From Micavibrio sp. UBA1672 (GTDB taxonomy: Bacteria; Pseudomonadota; Alphaproteobacteria; Micavibrionales; Micavibrionaceae): a stretch of 64,000 nt of DNA. Below, piece after piece: positions 54,576 through 63,957 of this stretch. Numbering within the stretch: the stretch's first letter is position 1; each line of letters begins with the position of its first letter. Under the pieces are notes generated by a model. That model made no database searches. It saw only the letters and a list, made by a program, of their open reading frames with translations, and was not told the DNA's origin. Where the stretch lies: positions 837 to 64,836 of the forward strand of contig DCKO01000041.1 in the NCBI GenBank assembly GCA_002320665.1. The letters are read 5' to 3'. Both the position numbers and the translations under genes were made by a program.

Positions 54576-55936
54576 TACTTTCCTTTCGCGTTTGCTTTTT
54601 CCTCAAGCTTTTTTTCGAGCCAGTGAATCGTGTAATCACCGGAAATAAATTCAGGCTGCTTCAATATCCATTCATGGAGTGGCAATGTTGTCTTCACGCC
54701 TTCGACCACTGTTTCACGGATCGCCCGCAAAAGGCGGCGAATACATTCATCACGGTTGCGGCCATGGACAATCAGCTTGCCGATCATGGAATCATAATAT
54801 GGCGGAATGGAATAGCCGCCGTAAATACCGCTATCGAAGCGCACGCCAAGTCCGCCCGGGGCGTGGAATTGTTTGATTGTACCGGGTGAAGGAATGAAGG
54901 TTTCAGGGTCTTCGGCATTTATCCGGATCTCAATTGCGTGACCGCGGAAACGGAAGCCATTATTATTTTTCACGGATAATTCTTCACCGGCCGCTACGCG
55001 GATTTGCTCGGCGATTAGATCAACACCTGTGATCATCTCGGTGACAGGATGTTCCACCTGAATGCGCGTATTCATCTCCATGAAGTAAAACTTTCCATCC
55101 TCATAGAGAAATTCAATCGTACCGGCACCCAGATAGCCAAGCTTACCAACCGTCTTAGCCGCAAGCGTTCCTATTTCCTCACGCAGTTCTTCGGACAAGA
55201 CGGGGGATGGGCCTTCTTCGACAAGTTTCTGGTGACGGCGCTGGATCGAGCAGTCACGCTCGCCCAAATGAATGGCATTGCCATGGGAGTCGGCAAAAAC
55301 CTGAATTTCGATATGGCGCGGATTGCCAAGGAATTTTTCAATATAGACCGTATCATCGCCGAAATTAGCCTTGGCTTCGGCGCGCGCTGTGTTATAGGCC
55401 TCTTTGAAGTCTTCTGCGGCATGGACAACTTGCATCCCCTTACCGCCACCACCACTTGCCGCCTTGATCAGGACCGGAAAGCCCATTTCTATGGCTGTAG
55501 CAAGGCCGCTTTCTGCGCTCTCGACGCCGCCTTCCGAGCCGGGCACAACAGGCAGGCCAAGCGCTGCAACGGTTTGCTTGGCAGTGACTTTATCGCCCAT
55601 TTTCTCGATCAGCTCGGCAGATGGGCCAATAAAGGTAAAGCCATGCTCCTCTACCATGCGGGCAAATTGCGCATTTTCTGATAGAAACCCATAACCTGGG
55701 TGAATAGCATCAGCCCCCGTCAGAGCCGCCGCCGTCAGGATAGAAGGGATATTCAAATAGCTTTGCGCACCCGATGGCGGCCCAATACATACTGATTCAT
55801 CGGCCAGACGCACCGCCATAGAGCTGGCATCTGCGGTTGAGTGCACGGCAACGCTCTGGATGCCCATTTCACGGCATGCTCTGATGATCCGAAGGGCAAT
55901 TTCTCCACGATTGGCAATGAGTATTTTTTTGAACAT
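54575..55936 (-). CDS. accC: Biotin carboxylase subunit of acetyl-CoA carboxylase
   Basis: ATP-dependent carboxylation of biotin carried by AccB, the first step to malonyl-CoA. It is 453 residues with [25 protein letters not shown] at the start, then the ATP grasp Gly-rich loop [43 protein letters not shown] and [18 protein letters not shown]. All key residues are present. It is downstream of accB in the same operon. Confidence 0.98.
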   Translation of the reverse strand: MFKKILIANRGEIALRIIRACREMGIQSVAVHSTADASSMAVRLADESVCIGPPSGAQSYLNIPSILTAAALTGADAIHPGYGFLSENAQFARMVEEHGFTFIGPSAELIEKMGDKVTAKQTVAALGLPVVPGSEGGVESAESGLATAIEMGFPVLIKAASGGGGKGMQVVHAAEDFKEAYNTARAEAKANFGDDTVYIEKFLGNPRHIEIQVFADSHGNAIHLGERDCSIQRRHQKLVEEGPSPVLSEELREEIGTLAAKTVGKLGYLGAGTIEFLYEDGKFYFMEMNTRIQVEHPVTEMITGVDLIAEQIRVAAGEELSVKNNNGFRFRGHAIEIRINAEDPETFIPSPGTIKQFHAPGGLGVRFDSGIYGGYSIPPYYDSMIGKLIVHGRNRDECIRRLLRAIRETVVEGVKTTLPLHEWILKQPEFISGDYTIHWLEKKLEEKANAKGK

Positions 55937-55950
55937 AAATTAAAGCCCGC

Positions 55951-56409
55951 TTACTCGATCACCATCAATACATCGCCAAATTCTACTGGCTGGCCGTTTT
56001 CTGCCAAAATCTGGGTGACGGTGCCGGATTTTTCAGCCTTGATCGGGTTCATGACTTTCATGGCCTCAATGATCACAAGCGTATCGCCCGCATTGACTTT
56101 ATCGCCCTTTTTCACAAAAGACGGAGAATTCGGGTCGGGCTGCATGTAGATTGTACCAACCATCGGCGCAGTCACAGCCCCCGGATGGGATGTCGCCACT
56201 GATGAAGGCGCATCCATATTGGCTTGTTGCGGCGCGGCCGGATCAGAGGGCATAGATATACCTGCACCTCCGGCTGGCGCAGCGATCACTGTGCCGCCGC
56301 CTTTGCTGACGCGTAAGGTCTTGTCCCCCTCACTGATTTCAACTTCGTTTAAGCCTGTTTCTTCGAGGAGATCGGCAAGCTCACGAATGGCATCTGAATC
56401 AATTTTCAT
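55951..56409 (-). CDS. accB: Biotin carboxyl carrier protein of acetyl-CoA carboxylase
   Basis: Carries biotin between carboxylase and transferase. It is 152 residues. A helical N-terminus ([32 protein letters not shown]) is followed by a linker, and the biotinyl domain with the lysine in [11 protein letters not shown] and the GTV...[10 protein letters not shown] sheet. The gene is followed by accC after 14 bases. Confidence 0.97.
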   Translation of the reverse strand: MKIDSDAIRELADLLEETGLNEVEISEGDKTLRVSKGGGTVIAAPAGGAGISMPSDPAAPQQANMDAPSSVATSHPGAVTAPMVGTIYMQPDPNSPSFVKKGDKVNAGDTLVIIEAMKVMNPIKAEKSGTVTQILAENGQPVEFGDVLMVIE

Positions 56410-56499
56410 AGTTCTTTTACACTTTTTTGTTTTTGTTAATGCGCTATTCTAGAGGCTTGAATACTAAACATAAAGCCCAAAAACAACCCTTATCCATAA

Positions 56500-56934
56500 T
56501 CAATTAAGTATCTCGCCCAGTTTTTTCAGTGCAAGGACGTAGCTCTGGTCTTTTTGGCCTGAAATTGTAGCTGTGGCAAGGCGTTCTATATAGGAAAAAT
56601 GGCGGAATTCCTCACGGGTTTTCGGGTCACTTAAATGCACTTCGATGATTGGCACTTCCAAAAGCTCCAACGCGTCGCGAATCGCCAGTGATGTGTGGGT
56701 ATAAGCTCCGGCATTAATCATCAATGCATCACATTTACCCAAGGCTTGCTGAATCCATTCCACAAGCTCGCCCTCGTGATTAGACTGGCGGAAATCAATT
56801 TCAAAATCATATTCGGCGGCAACATCACGGCACAGCGCTTCGATATCGGCCAGAGTCATGCTGCCATATTGCTTGGGGTCGCGCTTGCCGAGCATGTTCA
56901 AATTCGGGCCATTGAGGATCAATATCTTTTTCAT
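56500..56934 (-). CDS. aroQ: 3-Dehydroquinate dehydratase, type II
   Basis: Third step of the shikimate pathway. It is 144 residues, the normal size, with ILILNGPNLNMLGKRDPKQYGSMTL (the mobile lid Tyr), INAGAYTHTSLAIRDAL and EVHLSDPKTREEFRHFS, the last carrying the catalytic His. It heads the aroQ-accB-accC group found in many alphaproteobacteria. Confidence 0.97.
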   Translation of the reverse strand: MKKILILNGPNLNMLGKRDPKQYGSMTLADIEALCRDVAAEYDFEIDFRQSNHEGELVEWIQQALGKCDALMINAGAYTHTSLAIRDALELLEVPIIEVHLSDPKTREEFRHFSYIERLATATISGQKDQSYVLALKKLGEILN

Positions 56935-56959
56935 GGGTGCATATTATACCGGAATATGA

Positions 56960-57574
56960 TCAGAGGAAAGAGCGTGCTTCTTCGAAATAATCCAAAAGCT
57001 CTTCCTGCGTCAGAGGCGCATTGGGCATTACAATTTTCTTTTTCCCGATGATCAAAGCCGGAAAACGTGGTAAATTCCACATCTTCAAAAATTCTTTATT
57101 TTCGGCGATATGCTCGCTGATTTCGGCGCTGGTCATGTCACGACTGAGTTTTTCTGTATCAATACCCGCGCCTTGCGCGACTTCAAATAGCTTTTCCTCT
57201 GACAGGACAGGCCAGTTTGTAATGATGGCATCATTCATTTCAAAGAATTTGCCTTGCTCCCCTGCTGCGTATACTGCGCGAATGATTTGTATATACCAAT
57301 TATCTTTACCCGTTGCACGCTGCACGAGACGAATTTTTCCGTCGGTCGCCACAGCCTGTGTTAACACAGGGTGAAAATTCCGGCATAAATCACATTGATA
57401 ATCGCTGAAATAAACGACCGTTAAATCCCCTTGCGGGTTGCCTTGCACATATTTGTCTTGCGTTATCTGAACTTCAAAACGCTCTTTTTGGAAAAGGTAA
57501 AACTCATAGGAAATATAGGAAATTCCAATGAGCAATACCCCTAATATTGTGTAAATCAGCGCTTTTTTAAACAC
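56960..57574 (-). CDS. Membrane-anchored DsbA-family thiol oxidoreductase
   Basis: A 204-residue thioredoxin-fold protein. One N-terminal membrane helix (KALIYTILGVLLIGISYISYEF) anchors it; FSDYQCDLCRNFHPV has the CxxC active site (CDLC) with PRFPALIIGKKK as the cis-Pro region. Size and fold fit the BdbD/DsbA-like group that acts in cysteine oxidation. It lies 24 bases downstream of another DsbA-type gene, probably forming a pair. Confidence 0.88.
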   Translation of the reverse strand: MFKKALIYTILGVLLIGISYISYEFYLFQKERFEVQITQDKYVQGNPQGDLTVVYFSDYQCDLCRNFHPVLTQAVATDGKIRLVQRATGKDNWYIQIIRAVYAAGEQGKFFEMNDAIITNWPVLSEEKLFEVAQGAGIDTEKLSRDMTSAEISEHIAENKEFLKMWNLPRFPALIIGKKKIVMPNAPLTQEELLDYFEEARSFL

Positions 57575-57598
57575 GGGTTTCTCCCGATAATAACGTTA

Positions 57599-58363
57599 TT
57601 ATTCGGCAGATCTGACTTCCTGAATGGCTTTCTTGAGGCCATCAAGTCCGATATAGCCCGGATAGATGCGCTCACCAATGACGAAGCCTGGCGTGCCTGT
57701 AATACCCACAGATCGTGCCATTTCCATGGATTTTAGAATTGCCTGATCAATATCCCCGGAGCCAATATCCTTTTTAAGTTGCTCGACATCAAGGCCCTGC
57801 TTTCCGGCCAGCCCCATAAAGGCTTCTATGGTTTGCGGACCGCGATAATTCATCAACGCCGTGTGCATTTCAAAATATTTGCCTTGTTTATGTGCCGCCA
57901 TAGCAATAGTCGCCATATTTTTTGAAGACGGGCTTAGGATCGGCATTTCCTGAAAGACGACGCGGATATTTTTGTCTTCTTCCAAAAGCTTCGAGATATC
58001 CTGAAACGCTTTTTTACAATAGCCACAATTATAATCGAAATATTCGACGACCGTGACGTCGCCATCGGGATTACCCGCAACAGGCAAATTGGTCTGCTTA
58101 TAGAAGTCCGAGTATTCCTTTACTTTGCCTTGGGCGTTTTCCTTGGCTTTTTGATCTTGTTCACGATAGTAGTTTGTTACAGAATCTGCGATCAAACCCG
58201 GGTGTTTTTCAACGAGTTGCTTGAACAGCTCTTCAATTTCTTTTTTCTGACCCTCGGTTAATTCTTCGGCCTTAACCGGTGTAGCGGCACAAAACAAAGC
58301 GGTGGAACCAAGTAGCGCCATCGTCAGTAAAGCTTTTTTGGAAAATTTCAGTGACTGTTTCAA
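57599..58363 (-). CDS. Periplasmic DsbA family thiol oxidoreductase
   Basis: A 254-residue exported thioredoxin-fold protein. A signal peptide (FSKKALLTMALLGSTALFCAATPVKA) is followed by a helical N-terminal segment (residues 35-85, EELTEGQKKEIEELFKQLVEK), then EYFDYNCGYCKKAF with CxxC (CGYC) and GTPGFVIGERIYPGYIG with the cis-Pro. It resembles the Com1/DsbA-type proteins of alphaproteobacteria. Likely partner of the downstream anchored homologue. Confidence 0.92.
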   Translation of the reverse strand: MKQSLKFSKKALLTMALLGSTALFCAATPVKAEELTEGQKKEIEELFKQLVEKHPGLIADSVTNYYREQDQKAKENAQGKVKEYSDFYKQTNLPVAGNPDGDVTVVEYFDYNCGYCKKAFQDISKLLEEDKNIRVVFQEMPILSPSSKNMATIAMAAHKQGKYFEMHTALMNYRGPQTIEAFMGLAGKQGLDVEQLKKDIGSGDIDQAILKSMEMARSVGITGTPGFVIGERIYPGYIGLDGLKKAIQEVRSAE

Positions 58364-58483
58364 AACGTAAACTCCTTATATCAAAATCGCCTGTAATAAT
58401 ACTTAGCATATTTAAAAACTCTTCCAAGGCTTTATTCGGAACTATCCCGCCAAAAGATACAATCATTATGGAAAAATTCTAAA

Positions 58484-59839
58484 TCAGGTTTTTTGCTTAT
58501 CAATAAATGAGATAATATCTTGCGCCCTTGTCCAAATGACACTGCCCTGTTTTTCACTTTGTAAAATCGTGCTTGCCGTGGCTTTGGCATAGTCGTAACG
58601 GCGCTGTAGTACAGCCTCTTCAGCCAGATGCAGCTTCGCCATTGTATCATCATTCAATCGTCCATAGGCCGTGGCTAAAAGGCGGTGAATACGGCTAGAG
58701 CGCGGCTCATCCTTAATCGCAAACTCCAGATGTTTAATTGCACCCCTCAGGGTTTGCGGATCGCTGCCCGATTCAATTAGAGCATGCGCCAAAGCAATAC
58801 GGATCAGGCCGGAATCCGGTAATAGCTCAACGGCTTTCTGGTAACTGGGTACAGATTCCTGCACGCGCCCGAACTCAAAAAGGATTTGTCCTTTAAGTTC
58901 GTGGAAATAGGGGTTCTGTGGATGGGATTTCACAAGATTACTTGCCAGATCTATTGCTTCTTCCACTAAATTCATTCGATATGATGCTATAGTTTTTGCG
59001 TAATAGGCTGCTGTGGATCTATCGGTCAAATCATATGTCCATGAAACTTGCTCGGGATTGATAAAACCCATTAGTTTTGCCTTGATCAAAGCATGCTGTT
59101 TCTTCCATTTTTCAGGAAAAGGTTGGGCTTTATAAGGTGATTCCTCAATGCGTTCATTGAGGGCTGTGATCCGGTTTTCTACCAAAGGGTGGGTTAGCAC
59201 ATATTCGCTTTGTTGATCATAGGGGCGGTAAATTTCGGCCTTAAGCTTATCCATAAAACTTGATAAGCCGGAAGGGTTCATTTTTGCCTTTTGCATATAG
59301 GTCAAAGCTGCTTGGTCGGCGCTGGATTCCTGCACGCGGCTATGGGCCAGAAAGCGGCGCTGTGCTACAGAATTTGACCCAGCGGCAATCGCCGTCGCCG
59401 CGCCGGAATCTCCTGTGGCAATGGCAGCACCGACCCCAAGGATTGTGCCCAAAATACTCTCATAAGATGCGCGTTCCAAGGCATCACGGGTTTTGATCAG
59501 ATGCCCGCCGCTTATGTGCCCAGTTTCATGGGCAATAACTCCGATCAGTTCACCGGGATTATCCGTGGCTTCGATCAAGCCGGTATAGATAAAGATGTTT
59601 GAGCCGCCCGCCACGAAGGCATTTAATGCATTATTTTGCACCAGAATGATATTAACTGCCTTCGGGTCTAATCCGGCAGCTTCGAATATGGGTGATGTCC
59701 ATTCCCGAATAACGGACTCGATTTCCTCGTCACGGATAATATTAAGGGCAGGGCGGCCTTGTGCAAACGCCGGAAAGACCATGCAAACAAGCATAAAAGC
59801 CAAAAAAAGTGTTTTGATATTGTCTTTCAAACGAATCAT
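58484..59839 (-). CDS. M48 family metalloprotease with TPR domain
   Basis: A 451-residue exported BepA-like protease/chaperone. A signal peptide (KTLFLAFMLVCMVFPAFA) precedes the M48 domain with HETGHISGGH (zinc motif) and SRVQESSADQAAL, the third ligand Glu. The C-terminal half is TPR repeats (residues about 300-440). BepA helps outer-membrane protein assembly by degrading or rescuing LptD/BamA precursors. It is likely to work in the periplasm here as well. Confidence 0.93.
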   Translation of the reverse strand: MIRLKDNIKTLFLAFMLVCMVFPAFAQGRPALNIIRDEEIESVIREWTSPIFEAAGLDPKAVNIILVQNNALNAFVAGGSNIFIYTGLIEATDNPGELIGVIAHETGHISGGHLIKTRDALERASYESILGTILGVGAAIATGDSGAATAIAAGSNSVAQRRFLAHSRVQESSADQAALTYMQKAKMNPSGLSSFMDKLKAEIYRPYDQQSEYVLTHPLVENRITALNERIEESPYKAQPFPEKWKKQHALIKAKLMGFINPEQVSWTYDLTDRSTAAYYAKTIASYRMNLVEEAIDLASNLVKSHPQNPYFHELKGQILFEFGRVQESVPSYQKAVELLPDSGLIRIALAHALIESGSDPQTLRGAIKHLEFAIKDEPRSSRIHRLLATAYGRLNDDTMAKLHLAEEAVLQRRYDYAKATASTILQSEKQGSVIWTRAQDIISFIDKQKT

Positions 59840-59856
59840 GCCTTAAACTACCCTAC

Positions 59857-60204
59857 ATGTTGAATAATATCTATCTCTGGGCCGATATTTTGTGGCTGCC
59901 AATCGTCTTTTTTCTTGTCCATAAGCAACATCGCTGGTGGGCGATGGGATTTGTTATCGGAAGCATGATTATGATGCGCCTGCAAGTCGAGATTATGGGC
60001 TATGGTGGCTATGAAAACGGAATTATGGGTGTTTGGGGTATTGGTGTTCATGCGCGTGGCCTTATTGTTTATTCTACATTTTACATCATATTTCTGCTTC
60101 TTGCACATTTCTCTCCTAATACAAAAGGCGTCGTCTTTATGGCGGCCTGTTTAGGGTTGTTTTTCATGGCATTTTTCAGCTCTATGATCCTTATGATATT
60201 TTAA
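59857..60204 (+). CDS. Small membrane protein
   Basis: A 115-residue protein with three to four membrane helices (IYLWADILWLPIVFFLVHK; WWAMGFVIGSMIMMRLQV; LIVYSTFYIIFLLLAHF; GVVFMAACLGLFFMAFFSSMILMIF). No family recognised. It diverges from the M48 gene with 17 bases between starts and lies 31 bases before rlmE, with which it may share a transcript. Confidence 0.62.
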   Translation: MLNNIYLWADILWLPIVFFLVHKQHRWWAMGFVIGSMIMMRLQVEIMGYGGYENGIMGVWGIGVHARGLIVYSTFYIIFLLLAHFSPNTKGVVFMAACLGLFFMAFFSSMILMIF

Positions 60205-60235
60205 TTCGAGAAAAACACGGGAAAAGGCACATATC

Positions 60236-60889
60236 ATGTCCAGAAACAAGCCAAAGACAAAGGTCCGGACCGCCAAGGGGAGAAAAAATTCCTCGACGAG
60301 ATGGCTCAAGCGCCAGCTTAATGATCCTTATGTTGCAGAGGCCGAGAAACATGGCTATCGGGGACGTGCTGCCTTTAAGCTCAAGGAGATGGACGAAAAG
60401 CTTGGTTTGCTTAAATCCGGTATGACGGTGATTGATCTTGGCGCAGCACCAGGTGGGTGGTGTCAGGTTGCCGCCAAGAAGAAATGTAAGATTATCGCTC
60501 TGGATTTGCTGGAAATCGAACCCTTACCCGAAGTCGATTTTATCCAAATGGACTTCATGGAAGATGCAGCCCCCGATAAGCTCAAAGAAATGCTGGAAGA
60601 GGGTAATTTGGTTGATGTTGTGCTTTCCGATATGGCGCCGAATACCATAGGCCATAAGCAAACAGATCATTTGCGGATTATGGCGGTGGTTGAGGCTGCC
60701 TATTATTTTGCCATTGAGGTTTTGAAACCCGAGGGGGCTTTTGTGGCCAAAGTGTTCCAAGGCGGCGCGCAGGATACACTACTCAAGGATATGAAAAATA
60801 ATTTCAAGACCATCAAGCATATCAAACCCCCAGCCAGCCGAAAAGAAAGCGCGGAGCAATATCTTGTTGCACAAGGGTTTAAGGGGTAA
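60236..60889 (+). CDS. rlmE: 23S rRNA 2'-O-ribose methyltransferase
   Basis: FtsJ/RrmJ enzyme that methylates U2552 of 23S rRNA. It is 217 residues: a basic N-terminal tail, RAAFKLKEMDEKLGLLKSGMTVIDLGAAPGGWCQVAA (SAM motif I plus K), VLSDMAPNTIGHKQTDHL with catalytic Asp, and the FVAKVFQGG lysine. K-D-K-E tetrad positions are present (final Glu in SRKESAEQYLVAQGF). GGGAAAAGG precedes the ATG. Confidence 0.96.
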   Translation: MSRNKPKTKVRTAKGRKNSSTRWLKRQLNDPYVAEAEKHGYRGRAAFKLKEMDEKLGLLKSGMTVIDLGAAPGGWCQVAAKKKCKIIALDLLEIEPLPEVDFIQMDFMEDAAPDKLKEMLEEGNLVDVVLSDMAPNTIGHKQTDHLRIMAVVEAAYYFAIEVLKPEGAFVAKVFQGGAQDTLLKDMKNNFKTIKHIKPPASRKESAEQYLVAQGFKG

Positions 60890-60913
60890 ATGCAGACTTT
60901 TAAAAGTTTGCAT
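60890..60913. terminator. Near-perfect palindrome after rlmE
   Basis: ATGCAGACTTTT and AAAAGTTTGCAT are inverted with one mismatch and no spacer, starting the base after the rlmE stop. It forms a 3' hairpin; a T-tract is poor, so Rho-independent ending is uncertain. Confidence 0.45.
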
Positions 60914-60950
60914 ATTTGCATTGAAAGGTGTTAGATTGTATTAAGCAAGT

Positions 60951-60978
60951 TTGTACTAAAGTAATGATATAATATAGT
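60951..60978 (+). promoter_or_regulatory. Promoter of the 61012 gene
   Basis: TTGTAC (60951-60956), 16-base spacer, TATAGT (60973-60978). GGTGTGATC near the ATG is a Shine-Dalgarno of the same GGTGAT kind as in other accessory genes. Confidence 0.5.
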
Positions 60979-61011
60979 GCATATAAAAAATAATAATTAA
61001 GGTGTGATCAC

Positions 61012-61404
61012 ATGGGTTTATCAGGTTCAGTCATGCATTTTAATCGACTTAGCGATGATCAGGTAGAATTAAATATTCAGCCCGATGATTCCCAGAAGCT
61101 TCAGCGTTTTGTTCAGGCCGCTATAGAGCGTGATAGTGTCTTACCACTGTCCACTTATGCAGGGAGAGGCATGGAAAAGGCAGATGCAGAGAAATTGCTG
61201 GAGCATTTATCCTTAAATACGCAAGATGGGCATGTGACAGTTACCAATACCCAACTCAGACAACTACATGATGTCGTAGAATATTTATCATTAAGCAAGA
61301 CATATATTGAAGAACACCTAGATCAAGCTGAATACACAAAAATGAACGAAGCGCTTGGTCGTATTCATAATCAGGCTTTCGGGATTGAAGAAGGGCCGTA
61401 TTAA
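61012..61404 (+). CDS. Small helical accessory protein
   Basis: A 130-residue soluble protein. The first 40 residues are beta-like (GSVMHFNRLSDDQVELNIQPDD), the rest helices with regular leucines (ADAEKLLEHLSLNTQDGHVTVTNTQLRQLHDVVEYLSLSKTYIEEHL). No family recognised. It lies 26 bases upstream of the predicted toxin-domain gene on the same strand. It could be a partner or immunity protein, but no sequence feature proves it. Confidence 0.6.
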   Translation: MGLSGSVMHFNRLSDDQVELNIQPDDSQKLQRFVQAAIERDSVLPLSTYAGRGMEKADAEKLLEHLSLNTQDGHVTVTNTQLRQLHDVVEYLSLSKTYIEEHLDQAEYTKMNEALGRIHNQAFGIEEGPY

Positions 61405-61430
61405 GCGGAAGACAATAAAAACGGGTTTGA

Positions 61431-63029
61431 ATGGCAAATAGACAAGCAACAAGAGATGGAATAGAAACACTTATCAGTCATGGTCACTCCTATGACAGAC
61501 ACGTTCGTGGTACTGCCAATGGTGTTAATGAATTTACCGATTCGTCTTACGGGCGAGATCTTGGCATTGAGTCCAAGCAAGATCTTAAAGATTATCTAGA
61601 TGATTTTTTCGATAAAGAAGGCACGAAGGCTATAAAAGATGGAGATAATTACATCTTTTACAATAAGCAAGATAATGTCATGGTCGTATTTAATCCTAAA
61701 GACCCTGACATGGGCACTGTTTTCAGACCGACAGATGGTGCGCAACACTGGAAATCAAAAGTTGACTCGGCAAGGGCCTACGCCAAAGCCAATGGTCAAA
61801 AGCTTAATATAGCAGAAGGGCCAGATGAAGTTGGCAAAGTTGCAGATCGTTTTGCAAAAGATGTCAATAAAAACGGCAATGCCAGACAACGCTATAATGA
61901 TGGCATGGATAAAATAGATAATGGCAAGAAGCCGCCAAACGGGCCAGACGACCCCGATCCACCACCTCATAACCCTACCCCACCTGATGGCGGCGGCGGC
62001 AAGCCTCCTAAGACTGGTAGTTTTTGGGATGATATGAAACGCGTTATGACGGATTTTGGACGTGCTTTAGGTAAGGTTGCAACCAAGCTTACCAAAATAT
62101 TGGGGCCTATTGGTATTATTGGTGTTGCAATTGAAGGCTCTGCTCTGGCGGCGACATTAGAACAAAGTATCGATGATAATGAAATAACAGAAGATGCGCG
62201 TGAAGAATATCTGGCAATTTTGGGCGCACATGCCCTGCAAGCCACAGGCGATCCGACACTGGTTGGCGGCGAGGCCGTAGTACAAGAATTATACCGAGCA
62301 TGGGCAGAAAAACACGGTATTGATCCCGATAGCGAGCTCTATGAAAAACTGAAACCCTCTCACCTGACACCAGAAGCGCTTCTTGATAAAATTCACGAAG
62401 CGCGGACCAGCGCATTTTCTGAATCTTTATCTCATAAAGAAATCGCACCTGATATGCCCGAAGAGGTCAGACATCTGGTTGAACTGAACGCAGAATTGGC
62501 CGCCTTAGAAGATGGCCAGTCAATGCAAAACCAAGAAATCACTTCACTTGAATATGATCCACTTGCACCCGAACCTGTTTACAGGAGTATAGCTGATATC
62601 GAAATGGACATTGAAAATGTATATTTAGAGCTGCAAGAGATGGAAAGAATGGATGTGGTTTCTGATTATATTGAAAAAGAAGAAATTTTTGATGCATTGC
62701 CATCTAATATGCAAGAGATGCCGGAAAACCCTAGTTGGGAAGTTGTGACTTTGGCTTACGCAAAAGTGCCGGCAATTGAAGCAGAAAGAATTTATATGCA
62801 GGCAAAAGACACTACCTCGCCCGGAGATGCTCAAGCTTTGTGGAATCAGTGGGATGATGCCAAAGAGCAGTTCAATGAAACCTATGAACAAATAACCGAG
62901 ACAGAAGAAGGCTATAAAGCGCTTCAAGACTTTATGCGCGAACAAGAAGTAAGCGCGCCAGATGAAGCATCTTTGAGGATAGACTCAACACAAGAAGCCA
63001 ATTTCACGACTATCATCAGACCATCTTAA
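61431..63029 (+). CDS. Predicted toxin-like protein with N-terminal BECR-type domain
   Basis: A 532-residue protein without signal peptide. Residues 10-110 resemble BECR-fold RNase toxin domains of polymorphic toxins: HGHSYDRH (His17, His19, Arg23, His24), then IKDGDNYIFYNKQDNVMVVFNPKDPDMGTVFRP (an F-Y-N...V-F-N-P pair of strands and TxFRP). A Pro/Gly linker follows (167-195), then a hydrophobic helix ILGPIGIIGVAIEGSALAA (about 223-243), then about 290 helical acidic residues ending FTTIIRPS. The order is reversed compared with classic toxins, whose toxin end is C-terminal. This is a motif-based prediction and a profile search is needed. Confidence 0.5.
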   Translation: MANRQATRDGIETLISHGHSYDRHVRGTANGVNEFTDSSYGRDLGIESKQDLKDYLDDFFDKEGTKAIKDGDNYIFYNKQDNVMVVFNPKDPDMGTVFRPTDGAQHWKSKVDSARAYAKANGQKLNIAEGPDEVGKVADRFAKDVNKNGNARQRYNDGMDKIDNGKKPPNGPDDPDPPPHNPTPPDGGGGKPPKTGSFWDDMKRVMTDFGRALGKVATKLTKILGPIGIIGVAIEGSALAATLEQSIDDNEITEDAREEYLAILGAHALQATGDPTLVGGEAVVQELYRAWAEKHGIDPDSELYEKLKPSHLTPEALLDKIHEARTSAFSESLSHKEIAPDMPEEVRHLVELNAELAALEDGQSMQNQEITSLEYDPLAPEPVYRSIADIEMDIENVYLELQEMERMDVVSDYIEKEEIFDALPSNMQEMPENPSWEVVTLAYAKVPAIEAERIYMQAKDTTSPGDAQALWNQWDDAKEQFNETYEQITETEEGYKALQDFMREQEVSAPDEASLRIDSTQEANFTTIIRPS

Positions 63030-63048
63030 AATTATATTTTTCTTGGAT

Positions 63049-63957
63049 TTAGGTAGTCAGCATAGTGGCTTGGGCCGTATTATCGTCCTTCAGGTTTACA
63101 CTGGCTTGTGCATCCAATTGACGCTGGAGCTGCTCTTCCATGCCGCTTACTGCCTTATTGACCAGATCGCTATTAGCAGGACCTGGCATAATAACGATGC
63201 CATTTTCACGCTCGACACTGCTGAAATCCAGAATATACGGATTTGTGGAGTTATGCCCTGTGACTAGCGGATTGATCTCAAGCTGGCGATCTTCACCGAA
63301 GATTTTAGCAAGTTTTGGCGAGGCGGTCATATCCTCTTCTGAAATTTCAAGTGTAAGTTTTTCAACAACTTCGCGACCATTATCATAAGTCTCGATATTA
63401 GCTTTGACATCGACCTCTACTGATTTAACGCCATTAACATCCTGATCATAAAGGATTGTTACCTTACCACTATGAGAGTCAGGATCAGCAGCCAAAATAC
63501 CGCCCATCACTACTTTTTGCATGATCTCATTCTGGTTTTGTCCAGCAATAGAGCGACCTGAACTATCATCAACAGCAACATGCATAGAATTAGTGATGCC
63601 TACCGGGTTTTGTCCGAATTGTGCCTTGTAAAGCGGGGTATCGGCTTCGGCAACCAGTCTGGTTGTTTCATGTTCGGGCAATTGTGATGGAGACCCTGTT
63701 ATTTCTTCTATAAGATGATCAATGCCTCCTGATCCGGAAGTTGCATTTCCAAACATGGCATCAAGGGCAGGTGTGCTGACTTGTGCGGGCTGCATGGCAG
63801 ACGGGTCAATTTCCCTGACTTCCGCATTATTAACCGCACTCACGCCAGCATCTAGGTCTCCAGTTAGCTTTAACCCCTCAAAAGTTTGCTGTAACTCAAG
63901 AAGAGCAGCGCTTGATGCCGGATGTGGATTATCAGTTCCCGAACCTTGTTCAGCCAT
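63049..63957 (-). CDS. Hypothetical accessory protein with QASV tail
   Basis: A 302-residue soluble protein. Start ATG 63957 follows GGGGTATAATA, with upstream sequence running to the window end, so the -35 cannot be judged. The N-terminal 110 residues are low-complexity helical; the remainder is beta-rich (KVTILYDQDVNGVKSVEVDVKANIETYD; PYILDFSSVERENGIVIMPGPANSDLV). It ends QLDAQASVNLKDDNTAQATMLTT, similar to the QASVSL stretch at the end of the HELEH protein at 25035. No family is recognised. Confidence 0.6.
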   Translation of the reverse strand: MAEQGSGTDNPHPASSAALLELQQTFEGLKLTGDLDAGVSAVNNAEVREIDPSAMQPAQVSTPALDAMFGNATSGSGGIDHLIEEITGSPSQLPEHETTRLVAEADTPLYKAQFGQNPVGITNSMHVAVDDSSGRSIAGQNQNEIMQKVVMGGILAADPDSHSGKVTILYDQDVNGVKSVEVDVKANIETYDNGREVVEKLTLEISEEDMTASPKLAKIFGEDRQLEINPLVTGHNSTNPYILDFSSVERENGIVIMPGPANSDLVNKAVSGMEEQLQRQLDAQASVNLKDDNTAQATMLTT

